From an uncultured bacterium (GTDB lineage Bacteria; Chloroflexota; Anaerolineae; J036; Brachytrichaceae), in contig CAIQQO010000109.1 of NCBI GenBank assembly GCA_903873965.1, forward strand, positions 1 through 51,798: a stretch of 51,798 nucleotides of DNA. Direction: 5' to 3'. The notes under the pieces are model-generated. The model saw only the letters and a program-made list of their open reading frames with translations. It was not told where the DNA came from and did no database searches. Each line of letters opens with the position of its first letter. Positions within the stretch are counted from its first letter, which is position 1. Positions 1 through 7,145 of this stretch are shown piece after piece. The translations under genes and the position numbers were made by a program.

Positions 1-1
1 G

Positions 2-367
2 GGTTGTCGCCGCCTGCAGGCCGAGCTGCGTTTTGTTGATGGCAGCGTGCGTAAGTTTGAGCATGTTTTTGTGCAGCCGGTTTGCGCGGAGCCTGGCATG
101 CGCGCCACGCTCGCGTGGGAGCTGGGGCGCATGACGTGGCCGGCTGAACTCGTGGCCGCGCAGTTGATGCTGCTCGATGTGGGCGAACTGGCGCCTGCGC
201 AACTCACGCTCTTTCCTGAACTGGATGTGCTACAGACACCGCCCGCGCCTTTCGCAGAATTAACCGCGAAGCTGGTGCCGCGCTATGGACGCATCTTCTG
301 GCGCGGCCAAGTTCGTGATGAACGCCATCCTGTAGACGAACGGCGCTTCACATTGGTGCCACAGTAG
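2..367 (+). CDS. C-terminal part of an ImuB-like Y-family DNA polymerase protein (5' end outside window)
   Basis: The reading frame is already open at the left edge and ends at a TAG, so only about 121 C-terminal residues are visible. No polymerase active site lies in this piece. The stretch ending LTLFPELD resembles the tail of ImuB-type proteins, where a short LxLF motif is often the clamp-binding element. The call rests mainly on context: a DUF6504-like gene and dnaE2 follow on the same strand, the usual order of an imuB-dnaE2 mutasome. Such proteins act as non-catalytic or weakly catalytic organisers of error-prone lesion bypass. The tail ends FTLVPQ. It could also be the tail of another protein of the same cassette. 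Confidence 0.55.
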   Translation, partial: GCRRLQAELRFVDGSVRKFEHVFVQPVCAEPGMRATLAWELGRMTWPAELVAAQLMLLDVGELAPAQLTLFPELDVLQTPPAPFAELTAKLVPRYGRIFWRGQVRDERHPVDERRFTLVPQ

Positions 368-429
368 ATAGTTCGGAAGTCAGACCTCTGTCCTTTGGCA
401 TCTGACTCCTGACCTCTGGCACCCGACCA

Positions 430-690
430 ATGGCACGCTTGTGGCCGATCAGCGAATGGATTCAAGTGGAACTGGGCAAGGATGGATGGCCGGCTCGGTT
501 CACGTGGAATGGGCGCGTCTATGGGGTGCATAAGATTCGCCAACGCTGGCAGGTCGATGGCGATTGGTGGAGCGAGGAAGGGCATATCTGGCGCGAATAC
601 GTGGCACTCACTACGACCGATGGATTGCTGTGCGTGATCTATTTCAATCTGCTTGATCAGAACTGGTATCTCTCAAGATTGTATGACTGA
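430..690 (+). CDS. DUF6504-family small protein of the mutasome cassette
   Basis: This 86-residue protein is rich in Trp and Tyr and has no membrane segment or signal peptide. It shows the pattern I associate with DUF6504: a WxxDGDWWxEEG core (about residues 38-48) and a closing WYLSRLYD. DUF6504 members occur between imuB-like and dnaE2 genes, and this one sits exactly there. Its TGA lies inside the start of dnaE2 (8-base overlap), which implies translational coupling. No biochemical function is known to me; an accessory role in error-prone synthesis is inferred from position only. About 60 bases separate it from the upstream gene and hold imperfect GACCTCTG direct repeats. Confidence 0.7.
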   Translation: MARLWPISEWIQVELGKDGWPARFTWNGRVYGVHKIRQRWQVDGDWWSEEGHIWREYVALTTTDGLLCVIYFNLLDQNWYLSRLYD

Positions 691-3600
691 GCACTACGTC
701 GAATTGCACTGTCACAGCTATTTCACGCTTCTGGATGCAGCCTCAGCGCCCGAAGCGCTGGTGGTCCGCGCAAAAGAACTAGGTTTGCCTGCCTTGGCGT
801 TGACTGACCGCGACAGCATGGCGGGGGCAGTGCGTTTCTGGGTTGCGGCGCAGGCTGCCGGTGGTCTGCACGCTATCCTCGGTGCGGAAGTATCAGTGGA
901 GCCGCTGGATGGCGATGGCAAGGCCGGGAGATTAATCCTGCTGGTCGAGACACAACAGGGTTATGCTAATTTATGCCGGTTAATCACGCATGGTTATCTG
1001 CGTGATGGCATGACGGCCATCCCGACGGATACTGATCCTGCGTGGCTGGGTAAGACTCCGCCGCGGGCGTCATGGGATGCACTTAATGACTGCCGCGGTG
1101 GACTGATGGCGTTGACTGGAGGGCGCGATGGCCTGGTGGCTTCTTCGATTATTGAGCGCCGGTTTGACCGTGCGGTGGCAGCTGCACAACGACTGCGTGA
1201 TGTTTTTGGGTCAGAGCGGTTGTGGGTGGAATTGCAGCAGCATTATCTGCCTGATAGCGACAGACTGATGCGCAACCAGATGGTTCTGGCGTCGCAGCTG
1301 GGTTTGCCAGTGGTAGCGACAAATGGTGTGCATTACGCCACTCGTGCTGAGAGTCGCTTGCGTGATGCAATGATCGCCATCGATCAGAACATCACGTTGA
1401 ATGAGGCGCGGCGGTCTGGTTTGTTGCCCATTAACGCCAATGCAGCGATGATAGGCGCGGATGACATGGCGCGGCGATTTGTACACTTGCCGCAGGCCCT
1501 GCACAATAGCGTCTTGATTGCCGAACGGTGCAAGGGGGCACTTGATTTTGGCGCACATCGCCTTCCTGAGTTTCAGGTACCTGATGGAAGGTCGGAATTT
1601 GAGTATTTGTATGCGCTCTGTCAGGCGAGCCTGTCCGATCGCTATCCGCGCATAACCCCCGCTGTGCTTAAGCAATTGACGCATGAACTCATCATCATTG
1701 AGCAGGCCGGGCTGGCCGGCTATTTTCTGATCGTGTGGGATATCGTGCGCTTCTCGCGTGAGAAGGGCATTCGCTGCCAGGGACGTGGCTCGGCAGCCAA
1801 CTCCATCGTGGCTTATCTGCTGGGCATCACGAGCATCGACCCATTGCAGCATCATCTTTTGTTTGAGCGCTTTCTCAGCCCAGATCGCCATACTATGCCC
1901 GATATCGACATTGACTTTGCTGCAGACCGGCGCGAGGAAGTGATCCAGTATGTATACACGAAATATGGCCGTGAGCATACAGGTATGGTGTGCAACTGGG
2001 TGACGTATCACGCGCGCAGCGCACTGCGCGACTTGGGCAAAGTCTTGGAGTTTCCCACCCCCGTGATTGATCGGTTGTCGGCATCCCTGGAAACCAACTC
2101 GGCGACGCGAGTGGCTGATGCGTTATTGGAGCAGGTCGAAGCTGGAAATGATGCGGTAGAGCACCCGCTTCGTCTACTTGCGATGTTGATGCGCCAGATT
2201 GACGGATGCCCGCGCCATCTGTCCATTCACACTGGCGGGATGCTGATCACCGGTCCACCACTCGATCAGGTGGTGCCGCTGGAGCGCGCCACCATGCCGG
2301 GGCGCGTGGTATGTCAGTGGAACAAGGACAGCGTGGAGGATGCCGGACTAATCAAGATCGATCTGCTTGGATTGCGCACACTCGGGCTGGTCACCGAGGC
2401 GTTGAGCACCATCGATACGCCGCTGGATATTGACCGCTTGCCATTGGATGATCCTGCCATCTACATGATGTTGCAACGTGCCGACACCATTGGCACCTTC
2501 CAGGTGGAGAGCCGCGCTCAAATGCAGATGCTACCGCGCCTCGCGCCGAGAGTTTTCGAAGACATCATCATCGAGGTCGCCATTGTGCGCCCCGGTCCGA
2601 TCCAGGGCGGTACTGTCCACCCATACTTGCGCCGACGCGCCGGTGAAGAACTGGTCAGTTATGCGCACCCGTTGCTCGAATCTGCCTTGAATGAGACGCT
2701 CGGTGTGCTGTTGTTTCAGGAACAGGCTATCCGTATGGCGGTGCTTATTGCCGGATTTGCGCCTGGTGAGGCTGACTCGCTGCGGCGCGCACTGTCGCGT
2801 TTTGGCGGTGGAGAGTTGACGCCCGCATTGCGCGAACTGGGTACACGTTTTTTAGCAGGCTCTGCGCGTAATGGCATTGACACGCTGTCGGCCGAAGCCT
2901 CGTTCAAACAACTGGCGGGCTTTGCGGGGTACGGATTGTGCAAATCGCATGCGGCTAGTTTCGCGTTGATCGCTTACCAGACGTGTTGGCTCAAGCACTA
3001 TCATCCTGCAGCGTTCTACTGTGCACTGCTTAATCAGCAGCCGATGGGTTTCTATTCGCCAGAGGTCATCATTGGCGACATGCGTCGACATGGCGTTAAT
3101 CTATGGCCGCCCGACATCAACCTGAGTGATTACAACTACCGCGTTGAAATGCGCAATAGTATGCCGGGGCTGCGGACAGGACTACGGGCTGTGCATGGCA
3201 TGGGAAAAGAGGTTTGGGAGCGCGTGCGGGTTGCGCGTGAAGCGAGTGCAGGTGTGTTCAGTGGACTCGTCGATTTGTGCAAACGCACGCGCCTTCAACG
3301 TGACGTGGTCAGCGATCTGATCCGCGCAGGTGCGTTGGATAGCATGGGTGACCGGCGCGAGTTGCTATGGCAGTTGGGTGAATTGGTCTATCAGGATGAA
3401 GAACTGCCTTTCGTCTTCCCCGTCACTGAGGTGATCTTGACAGAGCTGAGTGAGTTAGAACAGATGGATTGGGAGTATGAGCTACTCGGGCTGTCACCGA
3501 CAGGGCAGGCCATGCGTCATTACCGCCCTGCACTTGATCGCGCAGGCGTGTTGACGACGCAGCAGGTAAAACAGCAACGCAACGGTCGCCGAGTGCGTGT

Positions 3601-3832
3601 TGGCGGCATGCAGGTCATCCGACAACGCCCGCCTACGGCCAAGGGGTTGATGTTTCTGTCAATTGAGGACGAAACCGGATTACTCGATGTGATTGTGCTG
3701 GCGAAACTATACGAGACTTACCGACAATTGCTGCATGAAGAACGGTTGTTATTGGTAGAGGGCGTTGTGCAGCAGGGCAGTGGGGCGACCAGTTTGATGG
3801 CGACGCAGATGCGCCGCCTATATACTGGTTGA
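683..3832 (+). CDS. dnaE2: Error-prone DNA polymerase III alpha subunit DnaE2 (ImuC)
   Basis: This 1049-residue C-family polymerase acts in damage-induced translesion synthesis with ImuB. An N-terminal PHP domain opens with YVELHCHSYF (residues 5-14). The palm has the catalytic PDIDIDF motif (D407, D409), and the third acidic residue is D560 in IKIDLLGLRTL. The finger region includes VRPGPIQGG. A C-terminal OB fold starts near RVRVGGMQVI. The length fits DnaE2 (about 1000-1100) better than the longer DnaE1. I chose the ATG inside the end of the DUF6504 gene because the PHP motif starts immediately after it; a further-upstream ATG adds ten residues with no family match. It is the last gene of the mutasome cassette, and an unrelated gene with its own strong Shine-Dalgarno follows 24 bases later. 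Confidence 0.93.
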   Translation: MTEHYVELHCHSYFTLLDAASAPEALVVRAKELGLPALALTDRDSMAGAVRFWVAAQAAGGLHAILGAEVSVEPLDGDGKAGRLILLVETQQGYANLCRLITHGYLRDGMTAIPTDTDPAWLGKTPPRASWDALNDCRGGLMALTGGRDGLVASSIIERRFDRAVAAAQRLRDVFGSERLWVELQQHYLPDSDRLMRNQMVLASQLGLPVVATNGVHYATRAESRLRDAMIAIDQNITLNEARRSGLLPINANAAMIGADDMARRFVHLPQALHNSVLIAERCKGALDFGAHRLPEFQVPDGRSEFEYLYALCQASLSDRYPRITPAVLKQLTHELIIIEQAGLAGYFLIVWDIVRFSREKGIRCQGRGSAANSIVAYLLGITSIDPLQHHLLFERFLSPDRHTMPDIDIDFAADRREEVIQYVYTKYGREHTGMVCNWVTYHARSALRDLGKVLEFPTPVIDRLSASLETNSATRVADALLEQVEAGNDAVEHPLRLLAMLMRQIDGCPRHLSIHTGGMLITGPPLDQVVPLERATMPGRVVCQWNKDSVEDAGLIKIDLLGLRTLGLVTEALSTIDTPLDIDRLPLDDPAIYMMLQRADTIGTFQVESRAQMQMLPRLAPRVFEDIIIEVAIVRPGPIQGGTVHPYLRRRAGEELVSYAHPLLESALNETLGVLLFQEQAIRMAVLIAGFAPGEADSLRRALSRFGGGELTPALRELGTRFLAGSARNGIDTLSAEASFKQLAGFAGYGLCKSHAASFALIAYQTCWLKHYHPAAFYCALLNQQPMGFYSPEVIIGDMRRHGVNLWPPDINLSDYNYRVEMRNSMPGLRTGLRAVHGMGKEVWERVRVAREASAGVFSGLVDLCKRTRLQRDVVSDLIRAGALDSMGDRRELLWQLGELVYQDEELPFVFPVTEVILTELSELEQMDWEYELLGLSPTGQAMRHYRPALDRAGVLTTQQVKQQRNGRRVRVGGMQVIRQRPPTAKGLMFLSIEDETGLLDVIVLAKLYETYRQLLHEERLLLVEGVVQQGSGATSLMATQMRRLYTG

Positions 3833-3856
3833 GCAATTTATCGCAGGAGGAACAAC

Positions 3857-5323
3857 ATGCTTGGAATGTATGTGCATACGCACTGGGCATACAACCACCC
3901 GTATGCCGCACGAACGTGGACACTGGAAGACTGGGACGGCTACATGGCTAGCCTGGCAGCGCTTGGTTATGACTTCATTGTTTTGTGGCCACAACTAGAC
4001 TGCATGCCGGGTGAACCCAATCCGTCGGATCGAGCCTATCTAGCCAAAATTGGCCGCGTAATTGATCGGGCACATCATCGCTACGGCATGCGTTTCATGT
4101 TGACGGCTGCGCCGAATACGATAGGTAATCAGCACGCGCATGATTATGCGTTCGAGCATCGCCCCTATTTCGTATGTGAACGAAAGATCGATCCGAGCGA
4201 TCCAAATGCGGTGGTTGATTTTCTGGCTGCGCGCCGTCGCCAGTTTGCTTCTATCAGCCATGCTGATGGCCTGTTCGTCATTGACAGCGATCCAGGCGGT
4301 TATATTGACTCGACCAATGACCAGTTTGTGAATTTGATGAAGGCGCAAATCGATATCCTGCGCGAGACCAATCCAAACTCTGAACTGGTGTATTGGATGT
4401 GGGTGGGGTGGGAGAACTATAACGCCTTCTGGAAGCGCGCTATCGAACAGAAACCTGGTGACCCTGATCCACAGATTGACTGGAACATCAAGGACTTCCT
4501 TGCCACATTACCGCTCTTGCAGCAACAGGTATCTGCGCCGTGGTCAGTCACTTCTAGCAACGCCATCCACAACTCCGCTATTGATCAGGTTGGGTTAGGT
4601 CACAGCCGCCTTTTCTTTCCTTATGGATTGATTGAAGGTGAACCCACATTTCCGTTAACCAACTTGCAGCCGGACACAATAAGCGCACGACTGAGCGCCT
4701 ATGCCGCCCAGCCTGAAGCCTATCCACGCGGCGTGATAGCCAGTTCCCAGACGCACTGCGTGCAGTTGCCAGGTGCATATCTATTTTCGCATTTTGCTAA
4801 AGGCGGCAGTCTGAATGATGTAGATCTATCTGGTTTTGCGTCACGATTGCTGCCTGAGATAGCAGATGCCATCGCCCGGGCATGGAATCTCATCGAAAAT
4901 GGTGATGCCGATGCACAACGAAAATCAGCAGACGTAATAAGGGCTGAGATCGGTGTACAACACATAACCGGCGATTGTAGCGGTCTATTGTTTGGTGATG
5001 CCGACCGATTTCTCGCTGATCTTGCCGACAACTTATACATACGTGCAGCTTTGACCGATCTAAAAACCACTATCGATGGAGGAAGCGATATCAAGGCTTC
5101 GTTAACGCAACTGCTGATGGCGCTGAATCCATATCACCGCCGCGTCGGCTTTGTCGACGCCTATTATGGTCCAATGCGCACAAGTCTGAACGATCAGATT
5201 GCACGGTTGGATATTCCAGTCCTGAACACCATATTGGCCGATTTCACCAATTGGCGAGTGCCAGCTGTACGAAACGGAGTGGTGAGTCGCCTGTTTGATG
5301 CCCTAGCTGAAGTGGCAAGCTGA
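3857..5323 (+). CDS. Unrecognised 488-residue protein, possible TIM-barrel glycosidase-like
   Basis: I do not recognise a named family. The start is well supported by AGGAGG seven bases upstream of the ATG. The N-terminal half reads like a (beta/alpha)8 barrel that scans a carbohydrate: THWAYNHPYAARTW near the start, LGYDFIVLWPQLDCMPG around residues 37-53, then FMLTAAPNT and the acidic motif DGLFVIDSDPGGY at about residues 137-149. The last motif, with strand-end acidic residues, recalls active-site loops of glycoside hydrolases. The C-terminal 180 residues look helical. There is no signal peptide, so the protein should be cytoplasmic. It follows dnaE2 closely but is probably unrelated to mutagenesis. 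Function is unassigned. Confidence 0.6.
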   Translation: MLGMYVHTHWAYNHPYAARTWTLEDWDGYMASLAALGYDFIVLWPQLDCMPGEPNPSDRAYLAKIGRVIDRAHHRYGMRFMLTAAPNTIGNQHAHDYAFEHRPYFVCERKIDPSDPNAVVDFLAARRRQFASISHADGLFVIDSDPGGYIDSTNDQFVNLMKAQIDILRETNPNSELVYWMWVGWENYNAFWKRAIEQKPGDPDPQIDWNIKDFLATLPLLQQQVSAPWSVTSSNAIHNSAIDQVGLGHSRLFFPYGLIEGEPTFPLTNLQPDTISARLSAYAAQPEAYPRGVIASSQTHCVQLPGAYLFSHFAKGGSLNDVDLSGFASRLLPEIADAIARAWNLIENGDADAQRKSADVIRAEIGVQHITGDCSGLLFGDADRFLADLADNLYIRAALTDLKTTIDGGSDIKASLTQLLMALNPYHRRVGFVDAYYGPMRTSLNDQIARLDIPVLNTILADFTNWRVPAVRNGVVSRLFDALAEVAS

Positions 5324-5484
5324 CCAGTGAATTCACTGCCAGCTATCCACCTTTTGGCGGAGATCATGTCATCCTGATGGCACATGACAGTCTTGATTGC
5401 AGATGGTTTAATCATCACGTCAAATGACAAAACGGCTGATCTATGTGTTGGCCACTCAAGTGACGATGAAAGGAGTTTTAACTC

Positions 5485-5991
5485 ATGAATACAGAAGATA
5501 CCAATCAAACCAGCACTGGTAGCGCTTCCCGCACCTCCAGTGAATCGTGGCAGGAAGTTGGCAAGCAGTTTCAGACGATGGGTGAGAGCCTGGCGACAGC
5601 GTTTCGAACTGCGTGGACAGATGAACAAAACCGCAAAAAAGTGCAGGAGATGCGAACAGGCCTGGAGTCGATGTTGAAAGATGTTGGTAAGGTACTGGAC
5701 GATACTGCCAAATCTCCCCAGATGCAGCAGGCAAAGGTTGAAGCGCATAAAACCGCCGAGACGCTAAAGGCTGCGACAGAACATACCGCTCAGGAATTGC
5801 GCCCATTGTTGTTGGATGCCTTGCACAAGCTAAATGACGAATTAGCCAAACTCGTCACCCGCATGGAGACGCCGAAGGCAGCAGATGCGGCGACTTCTCC
5901 TGAGCCGCCGGCGCAGGAAATGACGCCAGTGGCAGAACTAGAGGCGCCCGTGGAACAAGCGCCTGAGCCCGTAAGCGAGCCAAAACCATAA
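5485..5991 (+). CDS. Small hydrophilic helical protein, unknown function
   Basis: This 168-residue protein is rich in Ala, Glu, Gln, Thr and Lys, with no Cys and no membrane span. AAGGAG lies eight bases ahead of the ATG. Residues 20-140 look like a continuous amphipathic helix or coiled coil (SWQEVGKQFQTMGESLATAF, then further helix-forming stretches). The last 30 residues are a Pro/Glu-rich acidic tail ending EPVSEPKP. The build recalls helical polymer-granule, phasin-like or apolipoprotein-like proteins, but I cannot assign a family. A Rho-independent terminator lies 27 bases after the stop, so it probably forms its own transcript; the 160-base upstream gap gives room for a promoter. Confidence 0.6.
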   Translation: MNTEDTNQTSTGSASRTSSESWQEVGKQFQTMGESLATAFRTAWTDEQNRKKVQEMRTGLESMLKDVGKVLDDTAKSPQMQQAKVEAHKTAETLKAATEHTAQELRPLLLDALHKLNDELAKLVTRMETPKAADAATSPEPPAQEMTPVAELEAPVEQAPEPVSEPKP

Positions 5992-6017
5992 CGCGTGACA
6001 GCTCGAGAAATTCGAAG

Positions 6018-6051
6018 CCACCGCAGACTATACGTTTCGCGGTGGTTTTTT
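6018..6051 (+). terminator. Rho-independent terminator after the helical-protein gene
   Basis: A perfect 7-bp stem, CCACCGC at 6018-6024 and GCGGTGG at 6039-6045, is followed directly by six T residues. The loop is 14 bases. It lies between two same-strand genes and inside the longer upstream extension of the aldo/keto reductase frame, which argues for the later start of that gene. Confidence 0.8.
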
Positions 6052-6078
6052 ATTGCATGGGGTTATCATATTCCCTAC

Positions 6079-7035
6079 ATGCACACGAAACATATCCCTG
6101 GAACTGATCTAGTTACCTCAGCCATTTGCCTTGGAACGGGTGGAATGGGTAGCAGTATCGATCGCGAGGCATCATTCGCCATGCTCGATGCCTTTGCCTT
6201 TCACGGCGGTAATTTTCTGGACTCAGCCAAGGTATACGCAGATTGGCTGCCCATAGAGCGCAGTTCAAGTGAAAAAACTCTGGGACGTTGGATGAAGGCA
6301 CGCAGCAACCGTGACAAAATCATCATAGGTACTAAAGGTGCACACCCCGATCTGGCCTCAATGCATATCCCGCGCATGTCTGATGCAGATATTACTGGCG
6401 ACATCAATGCAAGCCTTGCGCATTTGCAGACTGACTACATAGACCTGTATTGGTTGCATCGTGATGATCCACGCCGTCCTGCTGGCGAAATCATTGAGGT
6501 TCTAAATGAGTCTATCAAGGCTGGTAAGTTACGTGCAATAGGCTGTTCAAATTGGCGTGCAGGGCGGATTGCTGAAGCTCAGGCTTATGCGCTTGCGCAC
6601 GGCCTGCAGGGATTTGCAGCCGACCAGATGCTTTGGAACCTTGCCAAGGTTGATCCGGCTGGATTACCTGATAAAACACTGGTGGCCATGGATGACGCGT
6701 TGATGTTGTACCATGAGCGCACTGGATTGGCGGCGATACCGTACTCCTCGCAGGCAAATGGCCTCTTCAGTAAGGTTGCCGCCGGAAACATGACGCAGTT
6801 ACCTGCGACATATCGAACTATGGAAACCAGCACTCGTATTGATCAAGTCAAGAAATTGTCTGAAGCAAGTGGTCTGAAAATCACACAGATTGTGCTTGGA
6901 TACCTGATCTCACAGCCATTTACCACTATCCCCATTGTTGGTTGCCGGAATATGGCCCAACTCATTGATAGTTTGAGCGCAGGCGATGTCGTTTTGACAC
7001 CTGAGCAGAGGAGCACTCTGCTACAAGCATCGTAG
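6079..7035 (+). CDS. Aldo/keto reductase
   Basis: This 318-residue cytoplasmic NAD(P)H-dependent oxidoreductase should have a TIM-barrel fold. The catalytic tetrad is complete and normally spaced: D48 and Y53 in NFLDSAKVY, K86 in IIGTKGAHP, and H127 in DLYWLHRDDP. The cofactor-binding end is visible as IGCSNW and, near the C-terminus, TIPIVGCRN. The ATG was chosen because an earlier in-frame start would place a transcription terminator inside the coding region. The resemblance is to bacterial AKR11/12-type general reductases; the substrate cannot be named. It is transcribed alone, with a hairpin in the gap after it. Confidence 0.88.
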   Translation: MHTKHIPGTDLVTSAICLGTGGMGSSIDREASFAMLDAFAFHGGNFLDSAKVYADWLPIERSSSEKTLGRWMKARSNRDKIIIGTKGAHPDLASMHIPRMSDADITGDINASLAHLQTDYIDLYWLHRDDPRRPAGEIIEVLNESIKAGKLRAIGCSNWRAGRIAEAQAYALAHGLQGFAADQMLWNLAKVDPAGLPDKTLVAMDDALMLYHERTGLAAIPYSSQANGLFSKVAAGNMTQLPATYRTMETSTRIDQVKKLSEASGLKITQIVLGYLISQPFTTIPIVGCRNMAQLIDSLSAGDVVLTPEQRSTLLQAS

Positions 7036-7077
7036 TGGCCAATTCAAGAGTTGGCGCTGCTGGCAAGGGTACGAGCA

Positions 7078-7108
7078 GATGTGAGAGTTCTCAAATAATT
7101 CTCACATC
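7078..7108. other. Long hairpin in the gap before the transglycosylase gene
   Basis: GATGTGAGAGTT at 7078-7089 pairs with AATTCTCACATC at 7097-7108, giving 12 bp with one G-T pair and a 7-base loop. No T-run follows on either strand, so it is not a classic terminator. It could end the aldo/keto reductase transcript or act as an operator ahead of the next gene. Confidence 0.5.
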
Positions 7109-7145
7109 AAGGTGAAGAGTTGAGGATGATAGAGTGGGGGGTAGG

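Noticed and set aside
367..430. Imperfect GACCTCTG direct repeats before the DUF6504-like gene
   Set aside because: Only two short copies in a 60-base gap; nothing suggests a mobile element or regulatory site.
1211..2011. 266-codon open frame on the minus strand inside dnaE2
   Set aside because: It lies wholly opposite a well-supported polymerase and its product is His/Gln/Arg-rich with no family pattern; a shadow of the real gene.
5194..5748. 184-codon minus-strand frame spanning an intergenic gap
   Set aside because: It overlaps two plus-strand genes with better composition and start signals; its product is Cys- and Arg-rich and matches nothing.
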